Made by a program: the position numbers and the translations under genes. From an uncultured Mycobacterium sp. (lineage in GTDB: Bacteria > Actinomycetota > Actinomycetes > Mycobacteriales > Mycobacteriaceae), in contig FLQS01000089.1 in assembly GCA_900078375.1 (NCBI GenBank), positions 1 to 64,000 on the forward strand: a DNA stretch of 64,000 nt, in the 5' to 3' direction. Numbering within the stretch: the first letter of the stretch is position 1; every line of letters starts with the position of its first letter. Shown one piece after another: positions 25,340 through 34,539 of this stretch. The notes beneath the pieces are model-generated. The model ran no database searches. It saw only the letters and a list, made by a program, of their open reading frames with translations, and was not told the origin of the DNA.

Positions 25340-26517
25340 GACGGTCCTCTTTCCACCAGTGGGCCGCCCGGCGCATCGTTCGGATTAGGCGTGAACCGGA
25401 CATCGGGGATCATCGTCGCGGGGTCACGACCCCACGCCTGTTCGAGTGCACGCAGCGACCCGGAAACCCCTGTGCCGGTGAGTAGTCCGTTGTCCAGAGC
25501 GCTCAGTGTCAGATCGACGTTGAGGGAAGTGTTGATGAAGTCGCCGCGGAAGGTCTTCGGCACGGCGTCGATGTCGAACGGTGCTGTCAGTGCGATCTTG
25601 AGCGCCGGGATCAGGTCGGGCGCTGAGCGCACCAACTGGGCCAGGGGACGCTGTAACGAGACCAAGTTCCGATGTACATCGGCTTCGGCAGGATCGATGG
25701 TCTTCTGCGTGACGTCGCCGAATCGGCCGAGCGCCTCGACGGCGTCGATGACTTTGTTTTTCGAGTCGGTCAAGTACTGCACCAGCGGAGGTACCGTCGT
25801 GAGAGCTCGGTCGAGCGTGTCGTTGTGGGCAGCCGCAATGGCTAGAACGCGATCGGCCGAGTCGATGACGTGGGTGATGTCGACGATCTGGGCGTTCAAC
25901 TTTGCGGTGAACGTGTCGAGTTTGTTCAGCAGTGACCGGATCTTGTCCGAGCGGCCGCTGACGATGTCATAGGCCTCGTTCTGGATGACTTCCAGGTTGG
26001 CCACGCCGCCGCCACGCAACAGCAATGCGATACTGGCGAGTGTCTGCTCGGTGGTCGGGTACGCCGAGGAGTTCTGCAGCAAGATGGTGTCACCGTTGGC
26101 CAACATCTTGATGGACGGATCATTCTCCGGCGCAGTCAATTCCACGTGTTGGGTCCCCAGCAGCGTGGTTTGCCCGATCGTGGCAGTCGCGTTGCGCGGC
26201 AGCTGGACTCCGCGTTGCAGATCCAGCGTCAACGTCGCGACCCAATCCTTAAGGGTGATCGCACGGACCTGGCCGACGTAAACGTCAGCGACCATGACCT
26301 TGCTGTTGGGTGTCAGCCCGAGGGTGTCAGGCATCTGGACGTAGACGGTGTAGGAGCCCGGCCCACCGCCCGGGCCACCCGGGATCGGCACGTTGGCGAT
26401 GCCGCGCCACTGCGCGCAGGAACTTACGGTCAGTGCGATAGCGAGCAGGGCGGCGCTCCGCCGAAATCCCCACCTGGGGCGGGCATGTCGTGTGGAGAGC
26501 CGGAAGGTGATTGTCAT
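25336..26517 (-). CDS. mceE: Mce protein E (lipoprotein)
   Basis: 393 aa with a basic N-terminus, hydrophobic signal and lipobox 'TVSSC', so the mature protein is acylated at Cys, as for LprK/MceE of other operons. Then an Mce domain ('GLTPNSKVMVADVYVGQVRAI') and helical region 'LDTFTAKLNAQIVDITHVIDSADR' in pieces. The ATG next to the signal sequence is chosen; the longer open frame upstream lies in mceD. Four-base overlaps on both sides. Confidence 0.9.
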   Translation of the reverse strand: MTITFRLSTRHARPRWGFRRSAALLAIALTVSSCAQWRGIANVPIPGGPGGGPGSYTVYVQMPDTLGLTPNSKVMVADVYVGQVRAITLKDWVATLTLDLQRGVQLPRNATATIGQTTLLGTQHVELTAPENDPSIKMLANGDTILLQNSSAYPTTEQTLASIALLLRGGGVANLEVIQNEAYDIVSGRSDKIRSLLNKLDTFTAKLNAQIVDITHVIDSADRVLAIAAAHNDTLDRALTTVPPLVQYLTDSKNKVIDAVEALGRFGDVTQKTIDPAEADVHRNLVSLQRPLAQLVRSAPDLIPALKIALTAPFDIDAVPKTFRGDFINTSLNVDLTLSALDNGLLTGTGVSGSLRALEQAWGRDPATMIPDVRFTPNPNDAPGGPLVERGPS

Positions 26518-28097
26518 TGTCCTGCTCCGGATTCGGCCGGAAGAGGCGCCTCTGTGGGTGCAGGCGACGGGCCTGCTGCAGGTGTCGGTGCCACCGGACC
26601 AGGGATCACCCCAGGACCGGGTGGAGGGGGTGCACCCGGTTGCGGATACCACGGCGGCGGCAACGGGTTGGTTTCGTCGTAGGCATTTGACGGTCCAGGC
26701 ATGTTCTGCCCAGCGGCCGGCGGTGCGCTATCTGGTCCTCCCAACAGTTCGGTGAGTGACTGCGGCGTCATCAGGTTCGCAGTCGAGGGGCGGACCTGGA
26801 CTCCTTGCATACCAGGTGCCGTCACCCATCCTGGCTCGAAGTTGCCGTGCGAGAACGGTGTGTCCGGGGAGAAGACGCCGGGCACGGTGGTGTCCTTGAA
26901 TCCACCCGGCGGTTGCAGTCGCGGCTCGGAGTAGGCGACTTCTTTGGGCAGAGTTTCGCCGGTGCTGAAGGGCATCAAGCCGAATGGGAGGTAATTGAAT
27001 TTGATGGCGTCGAGTACCGGGGTCAGATATTGCGCGCACAGCTCGGCAGAGTCTTGATAGCCGAGACGGCTACCGGCTTGGATCGAACTGCAGATCAGTT
27101 CAAGAGGATTGGCGAAGTTGGTGACCGTCGGGATGATGGTGAGCGCGCCGTGACTGGGGTGGTAGGCGTTGTTGGCGTTGGCCGCGAACGTGGGGAAGAC
27201 ATGTAGGAAGGTCTCTAGGTAGCCCGCGGTGTCGCGCTGCACCAGTGGAGTTGTCGCGGTCGACAGGTTCTTGACGTCGTTTGCAGCAACCTGGCCGTTT
27301 TGCTGTAGGAACTTGTTGAGTGTGGGCAGCAGACCGTTGAGGCTCTCGACCGCATCGGCGACTGCGTGGTCGTTAGGTGTCAAGCTGGACGTGATTTGGG
27401 CCAGATTGCCGTTGAGCGACTCGAGCTGCTGTTCGTTGATCTGGAGTTGATTGAGGAAGGTGGCCAGTCCGCGCAGGATGGCGAACGTTTCTCCACGACT
27501 GTCGTTGATGGCTGTCAACGCCGTGGACAGACTGTTGAGCGACTTGTTGATTGCCTGCCCTTTGCCCGCCAGTCCGTCGGCCAGAGACTCGATGGTGTCG
27601 CCGAACGGACCCTTGGGTTGATCTGGAGTCGGGCCCAGGGCGCTCACCGTCTTGCTGATGCTGTCCCGTAGGTCATCCCATTCGACGGGAACCTGGGTGC
27701 GTTCGACAGGGATGACGGCGTTGTTGGCGAGTGCCTCCCCGCCGCTGTAGGGCGGCTCGAGCTGAATGTCTCTGGAGGCCACCAACGTGGGGTTGAGGAT
27801 GACGGCCGAGACATTCTGCGGCACCTTGTATTTGCTTTGGTAGTGAAAGGTCACCTTCATCGTGTCGCCCGCCGGCTCGACGTCGTCGACCGCACCGACC
27901 GGCACACCCATGATGGCCACCTCGTCGCCGGGATAGAGCGAATAGGTTTGTGTGAAGTAGGCGACCACCGTGTTTGTCGTCATCTTACGAATGAGTTGCC
28001 ACGCACCGTAACCCGCGATGACCGCGAGGAGCACGACGACAACGACCACGACGATTGTATTGCGCGACAGCTGGCGTGCGTTGTGCGTGGTACTCAT
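26514..28097 (-). CDS. mceD: Mce protein D
   Basis: 527 aa: N-terminal TM helix ('NTIVVVVVVVLLAVIAGYG'), Mce domain ('YSLYPGDEVAIMGVPVGAVDDV'), long helical segment (~150-330), and a Pro-rich C-terminal tail from about residue 455 ('PPPWYPQPGAPPPPGPG'). The tail is typical of MceD/MceC proteins and is probably exposed near the cell wall. Fourth of six Mce subunits, overlapped on both sides by 4 bp. Confidence 0.92.
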   Translation of the reverse strand: MSTTHNARQLSRNTIVVVVVVVLLAVIAGYGAWQLIRKMTTNTVVAYFTQTYSLYPGDEVAIMGVPVGAVDDVEPAGDTMKVTFHYQSKYKVPQNVSAVILNPTLVASRDIQLEPPYSGGEALANNAVIPVERTQVPVEWDDLRDSISKTVSALGPTPDQPKGPFGDTIESLADGLAGKGQAINKSLNSLSTALTAINDSRGETFAILRGLATFLNQLQINEQQLESLNGNLAQITSSLTPNDHAVADAVESLNGLLPTLNKFLQQNGQVAANDVKNLSTATTPLVQRDTAGYLETFLHVFPTFAANANNAYHPSHGALTIIPTVTNFANPLELICSSIQAGSRLGYQDSAELCAQYLTPVLDAIKFNYLPFGLMPFSTGETLPKEVAYSEPRLQPPGGFKDTTVPGVFSPDTPFSHGNFEPGWVTAPGMQGVQVRPSTANLMTPQSLTELLGGPDSAPPAAGQNMPGPSNAYDETNPLPPPWYPQPGAPPPPGPGVIPGPVAPTPAAGPSPAPTEAPLPAESGAGQ

Positions 28098-29545
28098 TGG
28101 CCATCCCCTCCAGGCGAGGCGGGCATATGCGGTTCGGTCCGAGCACCTGGCGGTGCTCCAGCCGGAACGGGAACCGGAGTTCCGGGGACGTCCGGTGAGG
28201 CTTCACCGGGAATTGCGGCAGCGGGTATGCCCGGGGACGGCGGCAGTCCTTGAGGATTGGGTGCTGACGTCTGGACACCGCGCGGGCCAGGGTAATTCGG
28301 ACCATAGGGGTTGTCGCCGAACGGACCTTCAGTCAGGTTGGCGCACGGCAACGGATCTGCCGGTGACGGGATGCCGTCGGCCGGTGGCGTGTACGAGCAC
28401 GGTGATCCCTTGGGCACAGCCGGTCCCAGATGATCTGGAGTACCTTCGAGTACGGTCGGCGCCGGCGGCGGCGCGCCGTTTGGCTGGCGAGTGCCGTTGG
28501 GGTCGGGGAACTGGAATGCCGGCAAACCAGCGTCGCGCCAAAACTTTTCGGGGTCGATGCCGCGTTTCTTGAACGCCGCGTCCACCCACGGTTGAAGTAT
28601 CTGGTAGGGCAACAGGTTGAATATCGCGGCCTTGACGTACGGCCCCGATGACACGATTTCAGATAGTGAAGCGACGAACTGGCCGAGTTGCGTGACGGTT
28701 TTGACCAGATCGTCCTTACGGTCGACGAGCACGTTGCTGATCGTGTTGACCTGATTGAGGACCTTGTTGAGGTTCGGGTTGTCGTTGATCAGGCCTTCCA
28801 GCTGGGTGGCGACGGCGTTGACCCTGCCCAGTAGAAGCTGTATCGCCTGTCCACGCTGGTTGATTGCGGACAGCAGCATCTGGGCGCTGACCAGTAGACG
28901 ATTGATCTGATCCCCGTGAATGCCAAGGACGCCGGCGACCTTGCTCGTTTCGCCGAGCAGATGCTGCACCTGCTCGTCGCGCTTTCCGAGCGTGTCGGCG
29001 AATCGCTGGACACCGTCCAGCGTGGCGCTCAGATGCGGTGAGGTCTGGTCGACTGTCTCGGTGAGCACGTGCAGAGACTGGCGGATCGTGTCGGTGTCCC
29101 ACCCTGCGGCAGCCTTGGTGGCATCGCGGAATGCGTCATAGATTTGGTAGGGCGTGGTGGTCTGATCCAGCGGGACCTTCGCACCCGGTCGCAGCGGCTG
29201 TTCACCGCGCGGATCAATCGCCAACACCTTTCTGCCGAGGATGGTGTCGGTGCGAATCATCAGTCGGCTCTTGTCACCAATGGTGTTTCCGCCGGTGGTG
29301 AATCGGACGACGACATGGCCAAGGATGATCTGGAGATCTTGCACAGTACCGACGTCCATACCTGAGATGCGCACTTTGTCCCCAGCGCGCAGTCCCCCTG
29401 AATCCGTGAATTCACCGTAGAACCGAGGCTCGGCGAACAGCGCAGGGTTGCTGGTGAAGCTTTGACCGACGGCAACCGCCAGGATCGCCATGATGACGGC
29501 CATTACTCCTGTGCGGATACGGTTTTCGGGCTCCAGCGCTCTCAT
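28094..29545 (-). CDS. mceC: Mce protein C
   Basis: 483 aa with TM helix near the start ('TGVMAVIMAILAVAVGQSF'), Mce domain ('GGLRAGDKVRISGMDVGTV'), helical segment, and a C-terminal Pro/Gly-rich tail ('PNPQGLPPSPGIPAAAIPG'). Start taken at the ATG overlapping the mceB stop (ATGA), which gives the expected MRALEPENR-type N-terminus. Forms one of six different chains of the presumed Mce tunnel. Confidence 0.92.
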   Translation of the reverse strand: MRALEPENRIRTGVMAVIMAILAVAVGQSFTSNPALFAEPRFYGEFTDSGGLRAGDKVRISGMDVGTVQDLQIILGHVVVRFTTGGNTIGDKSRLMIRTDTILGRKVLAIDPRGEQPLRPGAKVPLDQTTTPYQIYDAFRDATKAAAGWDTDTIRQSLHVLTETVDQTSPHLSATLDGVQRFADTLGKRDEQVQHLLGETSKVAGVLGIHGDQINRLLVSAQMLLSAINQRGQAIQLLLGRVNAVATQLEGLINDNPNLNKVLNQVNTISNVLVDRKDDLVKTVTQLGQFVASLSEIVSSGPYVKAAIFNLLPYQILQPWVDAAFKKRGIDPEKFWRDAGLPAFQFPDPNGTRQPNGAPPPAPTVLEGTPDHLGPAVPKGSPCSYTPPADGIPSPADPLPCANLTEGPFGDNPYGPNYPGPRGVQTSAPNPQGLPPSPGIPAAAIPGEASPDVPGTPVPVPAGAPPGARTEPHMPASPGGDGQ

Positions 29546-30582
29546 TGCGGGGTGCACCTTCCCGTCGGCTGCTGGGTCAATCGAACCGTGCGAACGGGGC
29601 CACCGGGTTGCAGACCGTTGAGCGTGAGCGTGACATCACACAGGTAGAGGTTGATGAAGTCGCCATAGGTGCCAGCACTGCGTCCGAGCAATGTCAGGGC
29701 GGTAGGGAGCTTCTGTAGCAAATCGTTGAGTTGATCCTTTTGATCGACCAGTGGCTGCAGTACGTTCTGCGCCGAGGCGACGGTGTCCTTGAGCAGGGGG
29801 CGGTTGTCAGCCAGCAGATCGGCAACCGCGCCGGCGGCGTTGCTCAAATTGGCCACACTGTCGGCCAGCGGGTCGGCCTGGCTGGCAAGCCCGGTGATCA
29901 GTTTCTCCAGATTGGTGACGGTGGCATCGACATCACCGGCCTTCTTGATGATGGTGTCCAGCACCGTACCGAGGTTTTTGATCACCGCACCGATCGCGTC
30001 ATCACGGTCGGCGAGCGCCGAAGTCAATTGCGCCGTCTGGTCAAGGATGTCGTTGATCGTGCCGCCCTGCCCCTGGAACACCGTGATGATCGCCGAGGCG
30101 ATGGTGTTCACTTTGTCGGGTTCTAGGGCGCGGAACACGGGCTGGAAGCCGCCGATCAGGGCATCGAGATCGAGCGCAGGTGCGGTGCGCTCCAATGGAA
30201 TCTGCCCACCTGATCCCAGGACCCGTCCGGCGCCGTCACCGGTGCCGCGCTTGAGTTCGAGGTAACGGTCACCGATGAGGTTCGCGTAGCGAATCTGCGC
30301 ACCCGTCGACTGGTAGAGCGGCAATGATTGGTCGACAGCGAAATCGACCACGACTCTCCTGCCACCATCGATCAACCGCAGCCGGGTGACCTTCCCGACC
30401 TCGACTCCCGACGCCCGGACGAATTGCCCTTTTCGCAGGCCGCTGGCATCGGAGAACACAGCGGAATACCCCGAAGTGCTGTCAAAGCGGACCTGCCCGA
30501 AGATCACAACCGTGGTCGCAGTGAACAGCAACAACACCGAAACCAGCGCGGTGAGTTTGATCGAAGTGGCGGTGAGCTTCAT
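29542..30582 (-). CDS. mceB: Mce protein B
   Basis: 346 aa, the shortest of the six: TM helix ('LTALVSVLLLFTATTVVIFG'), Mce domain ('SGLRKGQFVRASGVEVGKVTRL') and a helical stretch to 'YLCDVTLTLNGLQPGGP'. No Pro-rich tail, as usual for MceB. Starts at the ATG overlapping the mceA stop (ATGA); the longer frame upstream is within mceA. Confidence 0.92.
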   Translation of the reverse strand: MKLTATSIKLTALVSVLLLFTATTVVIFGQVRFDSTSGYSAVFSDASGLRKGQFVRASGVEVGKVTRLRLIDGGRRVVVDFAVDQSLPLYQSTGAQIRYANLIGDRYLELKRGTGDGAGRVLGSGGQIPLERTAPALDLDALIGGFQPVFRALEPDKVNTIASAIITVFQGQGGTINDILDQTAQLTSALADRDDAIGAVIKNLGTVLDTIIKKAGDVDATVTNLEKLITGLASQADPLADSVANLSNAAGAVADLLADNRPLLKDTVASAQNVLQPLVDQKDQLNDLLQKLPTALTLLGRSAGTYGDFINLYLCDVTLTLNGLQPGGPVRTVRLTQQPTGRCTPQ

Positions 30583-31796
30583 GGGTTGACCGTGTACTCC
30601 CCCACTTGACGACCCCACACGTACTCGTTGGCCCATGGGCTACCGATTTCGAAGTGGTTGTACGGAGCGATGCTGGCTCCGGTGTCGGTGACCAATGCCG
30701 GTGCGGGCCACAGGTCGCGAGTGATCTGCTGCCAGCAACCAGGCGCACCGCCCGGCCCACCGTGAGCGTTGACCCGAGGCAGATTGTCCGGGAAGACATA
30801 GGGGTTAGCGCCACCGACCAGCTGGGTATGTACCCGGATCGAGTAGCCGTTGCCGGTTCCCTGCGCGGCCGCAACAGCCGGCGCAACCTGGGCGGCATTA
30901 CGGATGGCGCAGAACAACTCTGGGCTGTAGGTGTCCAGCAGCTGCGACGTGGGCGTCAACTGAGACAGGGTCTGCACGACGTGTTGCCTGCTCGCGTCGA
31001 GGACGTCGGCCGCAGTGTTACTGAACCCGACGGCCGCCAACAGCGTGGCGTCCAAATCCGTCTGTTGACCAGTCAGGGTTGCCGCCGTGGTGGACAAGTG
31101 GTCCAACGCACTCCACAGGTCCGGGGAGGCATCACCAACGGTGTCGGTAAGTGCGGCCAACTGCTGAACGTCGTGGTGGACCTGATCCATTTGCGGGTTG
31201 AGATTGTCGAACACCTGGTCGGCGTTGTCGAGAGCGGTGCCAATCTTTTTCCCTTGGCCCGACAGTGCTTCGGCTACCCCACTCAAGGTCAGGTTCAGCT
31301 TCACCGGATCGATCGATCGCGTGATTGAAGTCAGCGTTTGGAACACGGTATTGAGCTCAGTCGAAACGGATTTCACCGTGATGGTGTCGCTGCTGTTGAT
31401 CGGCGCCCCGGGATTCTTCGGCGAAGACAACGCGACGTATTTTCCACCGAACAGCGTGGTGGCCTTGATCGCGGCATCGACGTTCTCCGGAATGAGGGCC
31501 ATATAGCGCGGGGAGACCTCGAGAGTAAACTGGGCGGCGGCCTGGCCATTGCGTTCAACTTCGTTGATCGACGCGACTTTTCCGATCTGTACGCCGTTGA
31601 GGGTCACCTTGGACCCGGTCCCGACCATCAGGCCGGCTCGGTCCGAGACCAGCTTCAGGGAGTCAGTTTTGGTGAATCCACCACGAAATTGTACGAATAC
31701 CAGTAGTCCGACGAGGGCGAGCGCTATCCATGCGACTATCGCGATTGTGCGATATGGCCGGACGCGTGAGGTGTTCTCGGGAAGATGCGTTGCCAT
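30579..31796 (-). CDS. mceA: Mce protein A
   Basis: 405 aa: N-terminal TM helix ('TIAIVAWIALALVGLLVFV'), Mce domain ('RAGLMVGTGSKVTLNGVQIG'), helical segment and a C-terminal domain with 'NPYVFPDNLPRVNAHGGPGG' and 'CWQQI', conserved among MceA proteins. Five base pairs after the yrbEB stop. With yrbEA/B it defines this as a full Mce operon of the standard A-F order. Confidence 0.93.
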   Translation of the reverse strand: MATHLPENTSRVRPYRTIAIVAWIALALVGLLVFVQFRGGFTKTDSLKLVSDRAGLMVGTGSKVTLNGVQIGKVASINEVERNGQAAAQFTLEVSPRYMALIPENVDAAIKATTLFGGKYVALSSPKNPGAPINSSDTITVKSVSTELNTVFQTLTSITRSIDPVKLNLTLSGVAEALSGQGKKIGTALDNADQVFDNLNPQMDQVHHDVQQLAALTDTVGDASPDLWSALDHLSTTAATLTGQQTDLDATLLAAVGFSNTAADVLDASRQHVVQTLSQLTPTSQLLDTYSPELFCAIRNAAQVAPAVAAAQGTGNGYSIRVHTQLVGGANPYVFPDNLPRVNAHGGPGGAPGCWQQITRDLWPAPALVTDTGASIAPYNHFEIGSPWANEYVWGRQVGEYTVNP

Positions 31797-31801
31797 GATC
31801 G

Positions 31802-32671
31802 TTACACCGACAGATTGAAGTTGGGGTCAACGCCGTAGAGAGCCAGCGATGCGAGCATCGCGACAACGACGACCGCGACGAGTGAGAAACGCATCGAGTG
31901 ACCCACGGCCTCGCCGACACCGACCGGGCCGCCCGCGGCGGTGTAGCCGTAGTAACAGTGGGTGACCATGACGATGACTGCGATGATCACCGCCACGACA
32001 AATGACCACATCACGTCTTCTGGACGCAGGAATGTTCGGAAGTAGTGGTTGTAGGTGCCACTCGATTGCCCGTAGAACACCGTGGTCACCAGTTGCGGTG
32101 ATAGGAATGCCATGACCATTGCGAGCCCGTACAGCGGCAAGATCACCGCCACCGCGGCGACAATTCTGGTCGACGACAGGAACGCGATCGACTTGACACC
32201 GATAACCTCCAGCGCGTCGATCTCCTCGCTGATTCGCATCGCCCCCAGTTCGGCGGTCGCGCCCGCTCCCACGGTTGCCGCTAGTGCGATTCCTGTAACA
32301 ACCGGTGCCGCGATCCGCACATTGACCAGGGCTGCGAAGAATCCGGTGAAGGCTTCGACGCCGATGTTGCCGAGCGAGGAAAAGCCCTGGATAGCAACGA
32401 GAGAACTACCTGACAGCGTCACGAAAGCGACGATTGCAGCGGTGCCTCCAACGACGGCGAGGGCTCCGGTGCCCATGCCGATCTGTGCGATGAGTCGCAC
32501 CGTCTCTGCGCGGTACCGGCGCAGGGTCAGCGGGATTTCACCGACGCTTTCCAGTGTGAACCACACCATGCGCCCGAAGCCGTCGGCAGCTCTGCCCGGA
32601 CTGCTGGCGTAGCGGTCCAGGCTGGTCACGGCTCGGGGGAAGCGGGCGCGAATGACCGCAGCATTGGCCAT
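31802..32671 (-). CDS. yrbEB: YrbEB (MlaE-like) permease
   Basis: Second MlaE-type transmembrane subunit of the Mce transporter. 289 aa, about five to six TM helices, and the conserved coupling motif 'GAMRISEEIDALEVIGVKSI' that contacts the ATPase. Paired with yrbEA three bases upstream. The dedicated ATPase (Mkl/MceG) is not in this window and is usually encoded elsewhere and shared between Mce systems. Confidence 0.93.
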   Translation of the reverse strand: MANAAVIRARFPRAVTSLDRYASSPGRAADGFGRMVWFTLESVGEIPLTLRRYRAETVRLIAQIGMGTGALAVVGGTAAIVAFVTLSGSSLVAIQGFSSLGNIGVEAFTGFFAALVNVRIAAPVVTGIALAATVGAGATAELGAMRISEEIDALEVIGVKSIAFLSSTRIVAAVAVILPLYGLAMVMAFLSPQLVTTVFYGQSSGTYNHYFRTFLRPEDVMWSFVVAVIIAVIVMVTHCYYGYTAAGGPVGVGEAVGHSMRFSLVAVVVVAMLASLALYGVDPNFNLSV

Positions 32672-32673
32672 TT

Positions 32674-33471
32674 TCAGCGGCCCGTTCCAAAGCGCACACC
32701 GATGGTGGTCAAGATGACGTTCACCGCGTAGAGCGCGATGACGCAGAGCACCACAGTCTCGTTGACAGCAGTGCCGACCCCCTTGGCCCCGCCAGACACC
32801 GTCAGCCCGCGGTAGCAGCCCACGAGACCGGCGATCAGGCCGAACGACACCGCTTTAGCCATGGCGATGACGAGCTCCGGTAGTCCGGTCACCAAGGTCA
32901 GGGTCGACAGGTAAGCGCCACCGGAAACGTTCTGCAGGTACACGCTGAAGACGAAGCCGCCAAACAGACCGACGATGATCACAAGGCTGTTGAGTAGTGT
33001 CGCGACAATGGTGGCAGCCACCACTCTGGGAACCACCAGGCGGCGAATGGGGTCGATACCCATGACCTCCATCGCGTCGATCTCCTCCCGGATGGTTCGT
33101 GCGCCGAGATCCGCACAGATGGCTGTTGATCCGGCGCCGGCGACCACAAGCACCGTGGTGAGTGGGCCGAGCTGAGTGACGGCACCGAGCGCTGCCCCGG
33201 CTCCCGAGATGTCAGCTGCGCCGAATTCAGCCAGCAAGAGGTTGAGGGTGAAGGTGAGCAGGACGGTGAGCGGAATGGCCGCCATGATCGTTGGAAGGAT
33301 GGTGACGTTGAGCAGGAACCAGGTCTGGGCGATGAGTTCCCGCCACTCGAACGGCCGCTGTAAGAGTCCTTTTCCGGTCAGCGTGCACATGTGGGCGAAC
33401 CCGCCCACATGTGCCAGCGGGCGACGCGCTTGACCGCCGAGGAGGCCCCGAATCTCTTGTGAAACAGTCAT
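32674..33471 (-). CDS. yrbEA: YrbEA (MlaE-like) permease
   Basis: First MlaE-type permease, 265 aa, with several TM helices and the signature 'GARTIREEIDAMEVMGIDPI' of YrbEA. First gene of the Mce operon. A 282-bp gap precedes it and carries the CTTG-type direct repeat seen before the styA units, placing the whole transporter under the presumed AraC-type activator. Only a weak ribosome-binding site is visible. Confidence 0.94.
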   Translation of the reverse strand: MTVSQEIRGLLGGQARRPLAHVGGFAHMCTLTGKGLLQRPFEWRELIAQTWFLLNVTILPTIMAAIPLTVLLTFTLNLLLAEFGAADISGAGAALGAVTQLGPLTTVLVVAGAGSTAICADLGARTIREEIDAMEVMGIDPIRRLVVPRVVAATIVATLLNSLVIIVGLFGGFVFSVYLQNVSGGAYLSTLTLVTGLPELVIAMAKAVSFGLIAGLVGCYRGLTVSGGAKGVGTAVNETVVLCVIALYAVNVILTTIGVRFGTGR

Positions 33472-33609
33472 CGCGGCCCCGCATACCCGAGCGCTCGCCG
33501 GATAGGCGTTGCGGGCAGGGAGTCCATCGTCGTCATGCCTTCCTAATGGGCGCTGTTAGTAATGCGGACGTAATCAACTGCTCAGCATCATGTGGCCTAA
33601 GCGACAGTC

Positions 33610-33641
33610 GGTCTTGGACTGTGACGAACGTCTTGTACGAC
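33610..33641 (-). promoter_or_regulatory. Putative AraC-type direct-repeat operator, site C (Mce operon)
   Basis: Half-sites TCTTGGAC and TCTTGTACGAC, 19 bp start to start, 139 bp before yrbEA. Aligns without gaps to sites A, B and D; same orientation relative to the gene. Confidence 0.65.
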
Positions 33642-33753
33642 GATTCGGCCCAAGTTCTGTTCGCGACTCGTGATTTAAGTGGGGCCTGAGTTCAGATGCC
33701 CGAATCGGGTTAAACAGAAATGTATTTGGGTGCTTTGCGCGTCAATTATTGGG

Positions 33754-34539
33754 TCAGGTAAAACGAAAGAACCGTCTGGCGAAGTAGCCGGCCACGCCTG
33801 CCCAGATCACGAGCACGACGGCGGCAAACTCTGCCTGTGCGGTCGAACCCGCCGACGTCAGTCCGGCGGCGAGGGCGCCGGCCGCGGTGTATTTCGACAG
33901 CGCGGCGAGCGTTGTCGTGGCAGGCATGGCGATCGCCGCGATACAGACGCCGATCTGGAGAATCCACAACACGTTGGCCAGCGGCAAGACCAGCTCGGCT
34001 CGGGCGGAGCCGCCGAGGAAGATCCCCATTGTTGAGAAACACACGGATCCCAACACTGCGACCCACGCCATATGAAGAAGCTGGCCTCCGGTCGGTGACC
34101 ATCCCTCTACCAGTCCGATCGCACCAATAATGCTCAATTGTGCTGCAATAACGGCAGTTACTGCGTTCGACTTGGTGACGATGATCGCCCAGCGCGGGGC
34201 GACGGTGGCACCGATGCGCTTAAGGGCGCCATAGCGGCGGTCGAAAGCGATCGCGATGGACTGCCCGGTGAAGGCACTGGAAATGATGGCGGCGGCCATC
34301 ACCCCTGGAACGACCACCGAAAGTCGGTGAGCTTCGTTGAGCCCCACAGAAATGTGGGTCAGCGCGAGCAGAACTGCGACGGGGATGGCGAGGTTGACGA
34401 CAAGCTGCTCACCATTTCGCACGAAGAGCTTGAATTCCAGCCAGCTCAATCGAATTACCGTCCGGATCAACGGAACCGATCCGGGCGCAGGGGCGAACGT
34501 ACCTGCTTGAAACGTGGCGTTCGATGCCGCCGCCGTCAT
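33754..34539 (-). CDS. ABC-2 type transporter permease
   Basis: 261-aa integral membrane protein with about six TM helices and the ABC-2 export-permease layout ('WLEFKLFVRNGEQLVVNLAIP' at the start, 'AIAFDRRYGALKRIGATVAPRW' in pieces mid-protein). Start overlaps the ATPase stop codon by 4 bp (ATGA). Likely exports a toxic substrate or intermediate (styrene, styrene oxide, phenylacetaldehyde) or a lipid; the substrate cannot be read from sequence. Last gene of the styA2-B-C-D unit. Confidence 0.85.
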   Translation of the reverse strand: MTAAASNATFQAGTFAPAPGSVPLIRTVIRLSWLEFKLFVRNGEQLVVNLAIPVAVLLALTHISVGLNEAHRLSVVVPGVMAAAIISSAFTGQSIAIAFDRRYGALKRIGATVAPRWAIIVTKSNAVTAVIAAQLSIIGAIGLVEGWSPTGGQLLHMAWVAVLGSVCFSTMGIFLGGSARAELVLPLANVLWILQIGVCIAAIAMPATTTLAALSKYTAAGALAAGLTSAGSTAQAEFAAVVLVIWAGVAGYFARRFFRFT

